Below are positions 17,547-27,283 of a stretch of DNA of 64,000 nt, in pieces. Numbering within the stretch: the first letter of the stretch is position 1; the number at the start of each line of letters is the position of its first letter. The notes under the pieces are model-generated. The model did not search any database. It saw nothing but the letters and a program-made list of their open reading frames with translations, and was not told the DNA's origin. The DNA is from Pseudoalteromonas shioyasakiensis. GTDB taxonomy: Bacteria > Pseudomonadota > Gammaproteobacteria > Enterobacterales > Alteromonadaceae. The stretch is taken from assembly GCF_001550135.1 (NCBI RefSeq), contig NZ_LRUE01000024.1, positions 372,001 through 436,000 on the forward strand, read 5' to 3'. A program made the translations under genes and the position numbers.

Positions 17547-18308
17547 ATGGTTCTTAACGCTGATAAAATTTCCCAGCAAAGTTTGCCTAAGCATGTCGCT
17601 ATAATCATGGATGGCAACGGACGTTGGGCACAAGCGAAAAATCGCCCACGTGTTTATGGGCACAAAAAGGGCGTTGATGCGGTTCGTCAATCAGTGCAAT
17701 TTTGTACTCGCTTAGGTATACAGTCGTTAACACTATTCGCATTTAGTAGCGAAAATTGGCGACGTCCAGAAGACGAAGTAAATACGCTCATGGAGCTATT
17801 TTTATTCGTACTGGGCAAAGAAGTTAAAAAACTTCATAAAAATAATGTAAAGCTAAACATAATTGGTGATTTATCACGCTTTTCAGAAGGTTTGCGCAAT
17901 AAAGTTGATGCAGCCCATGAATTAACTCGTAATAATACGGGTCTACAGTTAAACGTGGCAGCTAATTATGGTGGACGTTGGGATATTACTAACGCTGCAA
18001 CAACGCTTGCGAAAAAGGTCGCAGCCGGTGAAATGGCCGCAGAAGATATTACTGAAGAGCTAATGGCTGAACAAATGAGTATGGCCGACCAAGGTGAGCT
18101 TGATTTAATGATCCGCACCGGTGGAGATTTACGCATCAGTAACTTCCTTTTATGGCAAGCGGCTTATGCTGAGCTTTACTTTACCGATACGCTTTGGCCA
18201 GACTTCAATGAAGCTGCATTTGCTGACGCTATCGCATGTTACGTTGCCAGAGAGCGACGATTTGGTTGTACAGGCGAACAAATAAAACAATTACTCGCCG
18301 AGACCTAA
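17547..18308 (+). CDS. uppS: Undecaprenyl diphosphate synthase
   Basis: 253 residues from the ATG at 17547, equal to the E. coli enzyme; starts at 17529 or 17490 are in frame but overlap the terminator. It condenses eight IPP units onto FPP to make the C55 lipid carrier for peptidoglycan and LPS O-antigen. Signatures: HVAIIMDGNGRWA with the catalytic Asp, FSSENWRRP, DLMIRTGGDLRISNFLLWQ. No good ribosome binding site is seen for any start. First gene of the uppS-cdsA-dxr-rseP-bamA run. Confidence 0.95.
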   Translation: MVLNADKISQQSLPKHVAIIMDGNGRWAQAKNRPRVYGHKKGVDAVRQSVQFCTRLGIQSLTLFAFSSENWRRPEDEVNTLMELFLFVLGKEVKKLHKNNVKLNIIGDLSRFSEGLRNKVDAAHELTRNNTGLQLNVAANYGGRWDITNAATTLAKKVAAGEMAAEDITEELMAEQMSMADQGELDLMIRTGGDLRISNFLLWQAAYAELYFTDTLWPDFNEAAFADAIACYVARERRFGCTGEQIKQLLAET

Positions 18309-18330
18309 TTACTAGTTGAAGGTACACACA

Positions 18331-19197
18331 TTGCTAAAACAACGAATTTTAACCTCGCTCGTGTTGGCACCACTTGCACTTATTTTGGTTTTTTATACCC
18401 CATTAACACTATTTAGTTATATCGCCGCTGGTATTGTTTTGCTCGGTGCGTGGGAATGGTCTGCATTTATGGGCCTATGCGATAAAGTTAAACGCTTTGG
18501 ATTTGTAGCCGCAACGGCTGCATTTTTGGCATTACTGAACTGGCATTGGCCCATTGAATCACTTTGGCAAAATGGTCAATTAGTGGGTGATGCAAACTAC
18601 CTATTTACCTTATCATTTGCATGGTGGATTGTGGCAACTTACTTAGTTTGGCGCTACCCAGCTATGGCAAAGGCTTGGAATGAAGGCATTGTAATGCGTG
18701 CCATTGCTGGCTTTTTAACGTTAGTGCCACTTTGGCTTGCACTAAATACACTACGTAGCGCAGGGTATGGCGAATCTACTCACTTTGGCTCAATGCTTAT
18801 CTTGGTTGTACTTGGTATCGTTTGGAGCGCAGATATTGGTGCTTACTTTACTGGTAAAAACTTAGGTAAACGTAAACTAATGCCAAAGGTAAGTCCTAAT
18901 AAAACGATTGAAGGTTTATTAGGTGGTGTAGTGGCTTCGGTTGTTTTTGTTTTAGCATTTTGCCATTTCACTAATGTTGATATGAGTGTTTGGCCAATCT
19001 ATGCCGTGATGACTGCATTTATCGCGTTGTTCTCAGCGGTAGGCGATTTACTCGAAAGTATGTTTAAACGTGAAGTTGGCTTGAAAGACAGCGGTTCATG
19101 TTTACCAGGTCATGGCGGTATTTTAGACCGTATCGATAGCTTAACTGCAGCTGCGCCAATTTTTGTACTTTGCTACGCATGGACACTGAGTTTATGA
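18331..19197 (+). CDS. cdsA: Phosphatidate cytidylyltransferase
   Basis: 288 residues using a TTG start at 18331, which has GAAGGT eight bases upstream; the TTG at 18316 is worse placed. It makes CDP-diacylglycerol from phosphatidic acid and CTP in the inner membrane. About eight hydrophobic helices and the C-terminal family signature KRKLMPKVSPNKTIEG... and LKDSGSCLPGHGGILDRIDS are present. The stop overlaps the dxr start. Confidence 0.95.
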   Translation: MLKQRILTSLVLAPLALILVFYTPLTLFSYIAAGIVLLGAWEWSAFMGLCDKVKRFGFVAATAAFLALLNWHWPIESLWQNGQLVGDANYLFTLSFAWWIVATYLVWRYPAMAKAWNEGIVMRAIAGFLTLVPLWLALNTLRSAGYGESTHFGSMLILVVLGIVWSADIGAYFTGKNLGKRKLMPKVSPNKTIEGLLGGVVASVVFVLAFCHFTNVDMSVWPIYAVMTAFIALFSAVGDLLESMFKREVGLKDSGSCLPGHGGILDRIDSLTAAAPIFVLCYAWTLSL

Positions 19198-20393
19198 GCA
19201 AAGTAGAGCAACTTGTTGTACTGGGCGCAACTGGTTCAATCGGTTTAAGCACCTTAGATGTTGTTTCTAGAAACCCGGAGCGCTTTGCGGTTTTTGCATT
19301 AGCGGCGGGTAAAAATGCCGAGCAAATGGCTGAGTTGTGTATCGCACATCAGCCTAAGTTTGCAGTTATGGCTGATCAACAAGCCGCTAGCGCGCTTTCG
19401 ACTTTACTCGCTAAAAGCTCATGCAGCACACAGGTGCTAGCAGGTGTTGATGCGATGTGTGAGCTTGCTGCACATACAGATGTTGATGTAGTGATGTCGG
19501 CGATAGTAGGTGCAGCAGGTCTGTTACCGACTTTAAGTGCAGTTGAAGCTGGCAAAAAAGTGTTGCTAGCGAATAAAGAGTCGCTAGTTATGTCGGGTCA
19601 GTTGTTTATTGATAAAGTCAAACAACATGGCGCCACTTTACTGCCTATCGACAGCGAACATAATGCGATTTTCCAATGTATGCCAGCATCATTACAGAAT
19701 GCATCAGGCCTACTTGCTGATAATGGTGTAAGCAAAATCTTGCTTACAGGTTCTGGCGGTCCTTTCTTAAAGCGTGATTTAGCGACATTACCATCAGTGA
19801 CTGTTGCTGAGGCAGTGGCACATCCAAACTGGTCAATGGGACAAAAGATTTCTGTTGATTCAGCGACTATGATGAATAAAGGCCTAGAGTTTATAGAAGC
19901 CAAGTGGCTGTTTAACTGCTGTGCCAGTGATATTGAAGTGGTGATCCACCCACAAAGTATTATTCACTCTATGGTGCAATATCAAGATGGCTCAGTGCTT
20001 GCGCAAATGGGTAATCCAGATATGCGCACACCAATTGCTCATGCTTTAGCTTTTCCTGAGCGTGTCGATGCGGGTGTCAAACCGCTCGATTTTTCACAAA
20101 TGGCAGATTTTACTTTCACTAAACCAGATTATGCTCGTTACCCTAATTTAAAACTTGCCATTGATGCGTGTGAAATGGGGCAAGGTGCAACCACCACAGT
20201 AAATGCGGCGAATGAAATAGCGGTTGCAGCATTTCTAAATGGTCAAATCGGCTTTACAGATATTTATCGAATTAACGCTGAAACGCTCAATGCAACACAA
20301 AACATCAACGTGCAAACTCTCGACGAGATTTTAGCTTGCGACCAAGCTGCACGTGTAAAAGCGACTGAGTTTGTAAAAAGAGGCATCAACTAG
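19194..20393 (+). CDS. dxr: 1-deoxy-D-xylulose 5-phosphate reductoisomerase
   Basis: 399 residues from the ATG at 19194, which overlaps the cdsA stop (ATGA). It commits carbon to the MEP isoprenoid pathway, feeding UppS encoded just upstream. NADPH-binding loop LGATGSIGLSTLDV, substrate-site motifs LLPIDSEHNAIFQ and LTGSGGPF, and HPNWSMGQKISVDSATMMNKG are intact. Confidence 0.97.
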   Translation: MSKVEQLVVLGATGSIGLSTLDVVSRNPERFAVFALAAGKNAEQMAELCIAHQPKFAVMADQQAASALSTLLAKSSCSTQVLAGVDAMCELAAHTDVDVVMSAIVGAAGLLPTLSAVEAGKKVLLANKESLVMSGQLFIDKVKQHGATLLPIDSEHNAIFQCMPASLQNASGLLADNGVSKILLTGSGGPFLKRDLATLPSVTVAEAVAHPNWSMGQKISVDSATMMNKGLEFIEAKWLFNCCASDIEVVIHPQSIIHSMVQYQDGSVLAQMGNPDMRTPIAHALAFPERVDAGVKPLDFSQMADFTFTKPDYARYPNLKLAIDACEMGQGATTTVNAANEIAVAAFLNGQIGFTDIYRINAETLNATQNINVQTLDEILACDQAARVKATEFVKRGIN

Positions 20394-20394
20394 C

Positions 20395-21747
20395 ATGTTT
20401 GATTTTTTCTGGAATCTTGGCTCATTTATTCTTGCTCTGGGTATTTTAGTGACTGTGCATGAATATGGTCATTTCTGGGTTGCGCGAAAAGCCGGCGTGA
20501 AAGTGCTACGTTTTTCAATTGGCTTTGGTAAGCCGTTGATCAAGTGGTACGACAAACACCAAACCGAATATGTAATTGCAGCAATCCCACTAGGTGGTTA
20601 TGTCAAAATGCTTGATGAGCGTGTTGACGAAGTGCCGCCAGAGCAGCGCCATTTATCATTTAATGCTAAATCAGTAAAAGCACGCATTGCGATTGTGGCT
20701 GCAGGCCCGATGGCAAACTTTTTATTTGCCATTTTTGCCCTTGCTGTAATGTATATGGTGGGTGTTCAGTCATTAAAACCTGTGGTGGGTGAGGTGACTC
20801 AAGGCAGCCGTGCCGCAGCTGCTAATATTGAGCCAAACCAGCAAATTATTAAAATTGGTGAGGACGATATCAATACTTGGCAAGATGCCACATTCTCGCT
20901 AATGAGCCGCTTAGGTGAGCAAAGTGTTGTGGTAACGCTTCGCGATCAGAATTATCAAAAGCATGTGCGTACTCTTAACTTAGATGGTTGGAAATTAGAT
21001 CAACAAGACGTACCACCATTAACCTCTATAGGCATTGTGCCATTTCGTCCTAAAGCACTTTTAGAAGTGGCGATGATCAGCAAAGGCTCGGCGGCAGAAG
21101 CTGCAGGCTTACAGGTTAACGACAAAATTCTTGCTGTAAATGGTGAAAATATCAGCAGTTGGACCCAGTTAGTTTCACTAATTCAGCAATCACCTAACAA
21201 ATCCTTACAATTTAGTGTACAAAGGCAAGATAGTATAAAAGAGCTGTCAGTGACGCCACAAAGCAGAACCAATGATGCCGGCGTTGCTCAGGGCTTTTTA
21301 GGTGTGTCTCCGGTGGTTGAGCCATGGCCAGAAAACTATATTGAAACTAGACATTATGGCCCTGTCGATAGTATTGTGCTGGGCATACAAGAAACATGGC
21401 GTTTAATTACCCTTAGTTTTGACATGATTGGTAATTTAATTACCGGTCAGGTGTCGGTTAAAAATTTAAGTGGCCCGGTGGGCATTGCAGTTGGCGCGGG
21501 AACTAGCGTAAGCTATGGCTTGGTTGCATTTTTAAGCTTTTTAGCATTAATTAGTGTAAACCTTGGCGTATTTAACTTATTACCGCTGCCAGTGCTAGAT
21601 GGTGGGCACTTAATGTATTACATAATTGAACTTTTTCGCAAAAAGCCGGTCTCTGAAAAGACGCAAGAATTTGGTTTTAAAGTGGGGGCCTTGCTGCTTC
21701 TGTTTTTAACATGTTTCGCTTTGTTCAATGATGTATCGCGTTTATAA
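20395..21747 (+). CDS. rseP: Site-2 intramembrane metalloprotease RseP
   Basis: 450 residues. It cleaves the anti-sigma factor RseA in the membrane after DegS, releasing sigma-E in response to outer-membrane stress. Zinc motif HEYGH at residues ~22-26 in the first TM helix, two tandem PDZ domains (about 115-200 and 210-300), and LLPLPVLDGGHLMYY with the third zinc ligand in the C-terminal TM region. It starts 2 bp after dxr and precedes bamA, whose expression is commonly sigma-E dependent. Confidence 0.96.
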   Translation: MFDFFWNLGSFILALGILVTVHEYGHFWVARKAGVKVLRFSIGFGKPLIKWYDKHQTEYVIAAIPLGGYVKMLDERVDEVPPEQRHLSFNAKSVKARIAIVAAGPMANFLFAIFALAVMYMVGVQSLKPVVGEVTQGSRAAAANIEPNQQIIKIGEDDINTWQDATFSLMSRLGEQSVVVTLRDQNYQKHVRTLNLDGWKLDQQDVPPLTSIGIVPFRPKALLEVAMISKGSAAEAAGLQVNDKILAVNGENISSWTQLVSLIQQSPNKSLQFSVQRQDSIKELSVTPQSRTNDAGVAQGFLGVSPVVEPWPENYIETRHYGPVDSIVLGIQETWRLITLSFDMIGNLITGQVSVKNLSGPVGIAVGAGTSVSYGLVAFLSFLALISVNLGVFNLLPLPVLDGGHLMYYIIELFRKKPVSEKTQEFGFKVGALLLLFLTCFALFNDVSRL

Positions 21748-21853
21748 CAAGTAAGCGAAAAATTCCAATTTGAACACGATTGTAAAACACCGCAAAAGTT
21801 AAATTTATAAGGTGTTGAGCGGTAATACAGTTGTAAAGGATAAAGATAACAAA

Positions 21854-24325
21854 ATGGCTATAAAAAAACATTTGGCAGTTTCAAGTTTATTAGGTGCTAG
21901 CTTTGCAGCCCTAGGCCAAAACTCCTTTATTGTAGATGATTTAAAAGTTGAAGGCTTACAGCGTGTTGCACTGGGTGCAGCGTTAACGCATATTCCGATC
22001 AACGTGGGCGATAATATTGATGAGTACACAATTTCTAGAACCATAAAGGCTCTCTATCGTTCAGGTCACTTTGACAATATTAAAGCATTACGTGATGGCA
22101 ACAGTGTTATCTTCCGAGTGACTGAGCGCCCAACGATCAGCATGATCGAATTTGATGGCAATAAAGACATCAAAGATGAGCAACTTAATGAGTCGCTAGA
22201 CCAGCAAGATATCCGTACTGGTGAGCCGCTTGATAAAACGGTTCTTGATAACATTGAAAAAGGCTTAGTTGAATTCTTCCACAGTATTGGTAAATACAAT
22301 GCAAAAGTGGATGTAAGCATTACTAAGTTACCGCGTAACCGTGTAAAACTTTTATTCAAATTTGATGAAGGTGACGCAGCGTCAATTCGTCAAATCAACT
22401 TGGTTGGTAACGAGCTTTTCTCAGATGAAGAGCTACTTAAATTAGCCGAGTCTCAACAAGATTTGCCTTGGTGGCAGTTCATGTCGAGTGACCGCTACCA
22501 AAAGCAAACTATCGAAGGCGATTTAGAGAAAATTCGTAGTTACTACTTAGACCGTGGTTACCTACGTTTTAATATCGATTCGACACAAGTATCAGTTAGT
22601 CCTGAGCGTGATTCTGTTTATGTAACAGCAAATATCACCGAAGGTGTTAAATACAAAGTGAAAGGCTTTGACTTTATTGGTGACTTGTTAGGCCGTGAAG
22701 AGCTTATTAAGAGCGTTATCCCGCTAAAAACTGGCGAGCTTTATAACGGCTCTGTGGTGACATCATCAGAAGAGTTTATCAAAAGCTACTTAGCACGTTT
22801 TGGTTATGCCAATGCTGAAGTACGTACCATCCCTGAGATTGATGACGAAAACAAAGAAGTTCAATTAACGCTTTCTGTTAATCCGGGCAAACGTGTTTAT
22901 GTTCGTCGTATTATTGTGGGCGGTAACCAAAATACTTCTGATGAAGTGGTTCGTCGTGAAATGACACAGCTTGAAGGTGCGTGGTTATCAAACCAAAGCC
23001 TTGAGCGCTCTAAACTGCAAATCCAGCGTTTACCTTACATGGAAAGCGTTGATTTTAATGTTGTGCCAGTACCAGGTGTAGATGACCAAGTTGATGTAGA
23101 TTTCACTGTGAAAGAACAATCTGCAGGTAGCTTTAACGCAGGTCTTGCTTATGGTTCTTACTTGGGTCTGCAATTTAACATTGGTGTGAGTGAATCAAAC
23201 TTCTTAGGTACCGGTAACCAAATTGGTTTCAACATTAATACCTCACGTGGTTCTGAACGTATTAGTGTGTCTTATACTGACCCTTACTTTACGCCAGATG
23301 GTGTATCGCAAGGTAGTAGCATCTTCTACAGTAACTATGATGCAAGTAAATTCAGCCTAATCGACTATAAATCGAAGAGTTATGGTATTGGTACAAACAT
23401 TGGTTTCCCAATCGATGCAGTAAACCGTATTAACTTTGGTGTTCGTTGGGTGCAAGAAGAGCTGTCTGATATTGCAGAATATGAGCAAACACGTGTTATT
23501 CGTGAAACATTCTTAGACCCTGAAAATCCAGACGCAGGCTTTGACTTTACTAAGTACGAGTTAAGCGCAGGTTGGTCACGTGTTACTGTTAACCGTGGTT
23601 TATTCCCAACAGCAGGTTCGCGCCAATCTCTTAACTTAACTGCGACAACGCCAAACTCTGATTTACAGTACTTTAAGCTAAATTATGACTCGCGTTTCTA
23701 CTGGCCAATCAGTAATGACCACCGCTGGGTGTTCTCAACGCGTGCGGCACTTGGTTACGGTAATGGTTACGGTACAACCAATGGTTATGACCAAACACTG
23801 CCGTTCCAAGAGTTCTTCAGAATTACTGAAATGGAACTACGTGGCTTTGACCGTAATACGATCTTACCACGTGCCGTATCACGTTTTCCGCAAAGCATTC
23901 CTGGTACACCATTACCTGATGGTACAACAACAGGTAGCATTGGTGGTGCATCAGAATTTGACCAATTACAAACAGCAGGCCGAATTGGTGGTAATGCCAA
24001 AGCGGTAGCAGGGATGGAGCTTATTGTTCCAACACCTTTCTTAGATGAAGAAAACACCAGCTCTGTACGTACTAGCTTCTTCGTAGATGCTGCAAACGTA
24101 TGGGATACAGAGTTTAATATTGACCGTTATCAAAACCTTTCAACAGATGAACGTGCAAAATTGGATGATTACTCAGATCCGATGCGCTTTAGGGTTTCAA
24201 CCGGTCTTTCTCTACAATGGATCTCTCCGATGGGTCCAATGCTGATCAGTTTTGCGTATCCATTGCAAAAAGAAGAAGATGACGATACGAAGACCATCAG
24301 CTTTAACATTAGTAATACATTCTAA
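21854..24325 (+). CDS. bamA: Outer membrane protein assembly factor BamA
   Basis: 823 residues from the ATG at 21854 (MAIKKHLAVSSLLGASF...); the reading from 21812 adds charged residues before the signal peptide and is rejected. Signal peptide, five POTRA domains (about residues 25-425) and a C-terminal 16-stranded barrel. The barrel lid motif is represented by the ELRGFDRNT stretch, and the protein ends in F (SFNISNTF), the outer-membrane insertion signal. It inserts beta-barrel proteins into the outer membrane. Followed 12 bp later by skp. Confidence 0.97.
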   Translation: MAIKKHLAVSSLLGASFAALGQNSFIVDDLKVEGLQRVALGAALTHIPINVGDNIDEYTISRTIKALYRSGHFDNIKALRDGNSVIFRVTERPTISMIEFDGNKDIKDEQLNESLDQQDIRTGEPLDKTVLDNIEKGLVEFFHSIGKYNAKVDVSITKLPRNRVKLLFKFDEGDAASIRQINLVGNELFSDEELLKLAESQQDLPWWQFMSSDRYQKQTIEGDLEKIRSYYLDRGYLRFNIDSTQVSVSPERDSVYVTANITEGVKYKVKGFDFIGDLLGREELIKSVIPLKTGELYNGSVVTSSEEFIKSYLARFGYANAEVRTIPEIDDENKEVQLTLSVNPGKRVYVRRIIVGGNQNTSDEVVRREMTQLEGAWLSNQSLERSKLQIQRLPYMESVDFNVVPVPGVDDQVDVDFTVKEQSAGSFNAGLAYGSYLGLQFNIGVSESNFLGTGNQIGFNINTSRGSERISVSYTDPYFTPDGVSQGSSIFYSNYDASKFSLIDYKSKSYGIGTNIGFPIDAVNRINFGVRWVQEELSDIAEYEQTRVIRETFLDPENPDAGFDFTKYELSAGWSRVTVNRGLFPTAGSRQSLNLTATTPNSDLQYFKLNYDSRFYWPISNDHRWVFSTRAALGYGNGYGTTNGYDQTLPFQEFFRITEMELRGFDRNTILPRAVSRFPQSIPGTPLPDGTTTGSIGGASEFDQLQTAGRIGGNAKAVAGMELIVPTPFLDEENTSSVRTSFFVDAANVWDTEFNIDRYQNLSTDERAKLDDYSDPMRFRVSTGLSLQWISPMGPMLISFAYPLQKEEDDDTKTISFNISNTF

Positions 24326-24337
24326 AGGAGTTTTTTC

Positions 24338-24856
24338 GTGAATAAATCAATTAAATCAACAGCTTTTGCACTACTTGCTACTTTATCTATGGGTCTATCT
24401 ACTAACGCATTCGCGCACAAAGTAGGTATCGTTGATATGCAAGAAATCTACAAGCAAATCCCACAAATGGCTAAAGTAGAGCAAACTTTAGAAGCTGAAT
24501 TCTCAGAGCGTCGTCAAGAACTAGAAAAACTTCAAGGTGATATCCGTTTTGAAGCTGAAAAGTTCAAGCGTGAAGCAACAACGATGAGCGATAAGCAAAA
24601 AGAAGAATTACGTACTAAGATTCAAGGTATGCAGCAGCAACTTGCTGAAAAAGGTCGTCCTTTAGAGCAAGAAATCAAAATGCGTCAAAACCAAGAACTA
24701 GCTAAAGTTCAAAAGCTAATCTTAGATGCAATCGAAGAAGTAGCGAAAGCTGGCAAATTCGATGAAGTTAAAGTTAAAGAAACAACGATTTATGTTAACC
24801 CTAAAACTGTCGATGACTTATCAAGCAAAGTTGTTGAAAAAGTAAGTAAGCAATAG
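24338..24856 (+). CDS. skp: Periplasmic chaperone Skp (OmpH)
   Basis: 172 residues with GAG-rich ribosome site and signal peptide ending near TNAFA. The mature N-terminus HKVGIVDMQEIYKQIPQM is the Skp body, and the middle (about residues 45-125) is the long K/E/Q-rich coiled coil that forms the tentacles of the trimer. It holds unfolded outer-membrane proteins for BamA. It lies between bamA and lpxD, the standard position. Confidence 0.95.
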   Translation: MNKSIKSTAFALLATLSMGLSTNAFAHKVGIVDMQEIYKQIPQMAKVEQTLEAEFSERRQELEKLQGDIRFEAEKFKREATTMSDKQKEELRTKIQGMQQQLAEKGRPLEQEIKMRQNQELAKVQKLILDAIEEVAKAGKFDEVKVKETTIYVNPKTVDDLSSKVVEKVSKQ

Positions 24857-24865
24857 AAATCATAT

Positions 24866-25906
24866 ATGCAAAACTACACGCTTTCGCAGATAGCGGATCT
24901 TCTGGGCGCCGAGCTTCAAGGTGACGGCGCCACAGAGATTAAAAAAATATCTACACTTGCAAATGCCCAACATGGGCATATTGCATTTTTAGCGAACAAG
25001 AAATATCGCTCGCAATTAGAAGATACTCAAGCAAGTGCGGTGATTTTATCACCAGCAGATGCTGAGTACTTTTCGGGTAATAAGCTCATTGTTGCTAATC
25101 CTTATGTTTGTTACGCCAAACTTGCTCAGCTAATGGATACCACACCGCGCTCAGCAGTGACGGGTATTCACCCAAGTGCAGTCATTCACGATTCAGCCTC
25201 TATTGGCGATAATGTCGCGATCGCCGCCAATGTGGTGATCGAAGCGGGCGCTGTAATTGCAAACGATGTGCAGATTGGCCCAGGCTGTTTTATTGGTGAG
25301 CACGCAAAAATTGGCCAAGGCACTAAGCTTTGGGCAAATGTAAGCGTTTACCATGAAGTAGAGATTGGCAGCGACTGTTTATTCCAAGCTAATACGGTAG
25401 TGGGCAGTGATGGTTTTGGTTACGCTAACGAGCGTGGCGAATGGGTGAAAATACCGCAACTTGGCCGAGTAATCATCGGTGATAAGGTTGAGGTAGGCGC
25501 GTCTACTACAATTGACCGTGGTGCGCTAGACGATACTATCATCCATAGTAATGTAATTATCGATAATCAATGTCAAATAGCGCATAATGTTGAGATCGGT
25601 TCGGGTACAGCGGTTGCTGGTTGTACGGTATTTGCTGGCAGCACAGTGATCGGTAGGAATTGTCAGATTGGCGGTATGGTTGCAATTAATGGTCACATTA
25701 GCGTATGCGATGGTGCTATAATCACCGGCATGAGTATGGTGACTAAGGCAATCACAGAACCTGGAATTTATTCTTCAGGCTTGCCACATCTAACCAACAA
25801 AGAATGGCGACGTAGTATTGCCCATATCCGTAACCTTGGCGATATGAAAGACCGCATTAAAGCACTTGAGTCACTGACTAAGTCACTCAATATTGAAGAC
25901 AAATAA
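24866..25906 (+). CDS. lpxD: UDP-3-O-(3-hydroxyacyl)glucosamine N-acyltransferase
   Basis: 346 residues, close to the E. coli length. It adds the N-linked hydroxyacyl chain in lipid A synthesis. N-terminal uridine-binding domain (residues ~1-100), then a left-handed beta-helix of hexapeptide repeats (IGDNVAIAANVVIEAGAVI), catalytic His in the CQIAHNVEIG stretch, and a C-terminal helix. In line with skp and fabZ. Confidence 0.96.
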   Translation: MQNYTLSQIADLLGAELQGDGATEIKKISTLANAQHGHIAFLANKKYRSQLEDTQASAVILSPADAEYFSGNKLIVANPYVCYAKLAQLMDTTPRSAVTGIHPSAVIHDSASIGDNVAIAANVVIEAGAVIANDVQIGPGCFIGEHAKIGQGTKLWANVSVYHEVEIGSDCLFQANTVVGSDGFGYANERGEWVKIPQLGRVIIGDKVEVGASTTIDRGALDDTIIHSNVIIDNQCQIAHNVEIGSGTAVAGCTVFAGSTVIGRNCQIGGMVAINGHISVCDGAIITGMSMVTKAITEPGIYSSGLPHLTNKEWRRSIAHIRNLGDMKDRIKALESLTKSLNIEDK

Positions 25907-25916
25907 GGATGCTATT

Positions 25917-26369
25917 TTGGCAAATGAATTAAATAGTCTTGATATCCAGGATATCTTGAGTTTACTTCCGCATCGTTACCCGATGCTACTTGTTGACCGT
26001 GTACTTGATTACACGCCAGGCGAGTCGTTACATGCGATTAAAAATGTAACAGTGAACGAACCTATTTTTACGGGTCATTTTCCTAATCAACCTATCTTTC
26101 CAGGTGTGTTGATTTTAGAAGCAATGGCTCAAGCAACTGGCTTACTTGGTTTTAAGACAGTTGAAAATCGTAGCGATAACGAACTATATTTATTCGCAGC
26201 GATCGACAATGCGCGATTCAAACAGCCGGTATTACCTGGCGATACTATGCATTTGCATGTAGAGTTTGTAAAAGAGCGCCGCAATATATGGAAATTTGCA
26301 GCAGAAGCAAAAGTTGACGGCAAAGTAGTGTGTACTGCCGAAATCATGTGTGCGAGAAGAGAGTTTTAA
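25917..26369 (+). CDS. fabZ: 3-hydroxyacyl-[ACP] dehydratase FabZ
   Basis: 150 residues with a TTG start at 25917; AAGGA at 25905-25909 sits seven bases before it, and the earlier TTG at 25893 lies inside lpxD without such a site. Dehydrates beta-hydroxyacyl-ACP in fatty acid elongation. Catalytic His in LLPHRYPMLLVDRV and Glu in FPGVLILEAMAQ. Together with lpxD and lpxA it balances phospholipid and lipid A synthesis. Confidence 0.95.
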   Translation: MANELNSLDIQDILSLLPHRYPMLLVDRVLDYTPGESLHAIKNVTVNEPIFTGHFPNQPIFPGVLILEAMAQATGLLGFKTVENRSDNELYLFAAIDNARFKQPVLPGDTMHLHVEFVKERRNIWKFAAEAKVDGKVVCTAEIMCARREF

Positions 26370-26371
26370 TA

Positions 26372-27142
26372 GTGATCCATCCTACGGCGATAATCGAACC
26401 AGGTGCAAAACTTGGAAATAACGTATCAGTTGGCCCTTACAGCTATATCGGTAACGATGTAACTATTGGTGATAACTGTATCATCGAATCTCATGTGGTT
26501 GTAAAAGGCCCATCGACGATTGGTTCTGGTAACCATATTTTCCAATTTGCTTCGGTTGGTGAAGCTTGCCAAGACAAAAAGTATGCGAATGAGCCAACGA
26601 CTTTGATCATTGGTGACAACAACGTGATCCGTGAGTGTGCGACAATTCACCGTGGTACGATTCAAGACCAAGGTGTAACAAAAATTGGTAGCAACAACTT
26701 ATTTATGGCTTACACACACGTTGCACATGATGCAGTTGTGGGCGATAACGTTATTTTTGCTAACAATGCCTCTGTAGCTGGCCACGTACACGTAGGTGAC
26801 TGGGTGATCCTTGCAGGTAATTCAGGTGTTCACCAGTTCTGTAAAATTGGTTCACATGCCTTTGTAGGTATGTACTCAGGCGTTAATAAAGATGTACCGC
26901 CATTTGTAACTACTATTGGTACGCCGGCAGGCCCTGTAGCAATCAATACTGAAGGCATGAAACGCCGTGGCTTTGAAAGCGATGAAATCATGGCAACACG
27001 CCGTGCATATAAAACGCTTTATCGTAAGAGCTTAGGTGTTGAAGAAGCAATCGCTGAGCTAAGTGAAGATGCTGCGAAGTACCCAGCTGTTCAGCTGATG
27101 ATAGACTTCGTGAAAAGCTCAGAGCGCGGAATTATTCGCTAA
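26372..27142 (+). CDS. lpxA: UDP-N-acetylglucosamine acyltransferase
   Basis: 256 residues from a GTG at 26372, two bases after the fabZ stop, with GAGAG upstream; the reading from 26330 lies inside fabZ. First step of lipid A synthesis. Hexapeptide beta-helix from the N-terminus (IHPTAIIEPGAKLGNNVSVG), catalytic His in AYTHVAHDAVVGD, and a C-terminal helical domain. In many gammaproteobacteria lpxB follows directly; here a terminator follows and lpxB is 7 kb away. Confidence 0.96.
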   Translation: MIHPTAIIEPGAKLGNNVSVGPYSYIGNDVTIGDNCIIESHVVVKGPSTIGSGNHIFQFASVGEACQDKKYANEPTTLIIGDNNVIRECATIHRGTIQDQGVTKIGSNNLFMAYTHVAHDAVVGDNVIFANNASVAGHVHVGDWVILAGNSGVHQFCKIGSHAFVGMYSGVNKDVPPFVTTIGTPAGPVAINTEGMKRRGFESDEIMATRRAYKTLYRKSLGVEEAIAELSEDAAKYPAVQLMIDFVKSSERGIIR

Positions 27143-27160
27143 TCATAAGCGAACTTCTAT

Positions 27161-27190
27161 AAAAGCCACCGTAAGGTGGCTTTTTTGTTT
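27161..27190 (+). terminator. Rho-independent terminator after lpxA
   Basis: AAAAGCCACC (27161-27170), GTAA loop, GGTGGCTTTT (27175-27184), then more T. It ends the bamA-lpxA operon. Confidence 0.9.
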
Positions 27191-27283
27191 TTATACTCAT
27201 TCGCTTAATTAGGTAACTTGATATAGTTCAGGTTTTGCTAAGTCAGTGCTTGCTATCTTCATGGCAAAAAAGGATCTAGTAAT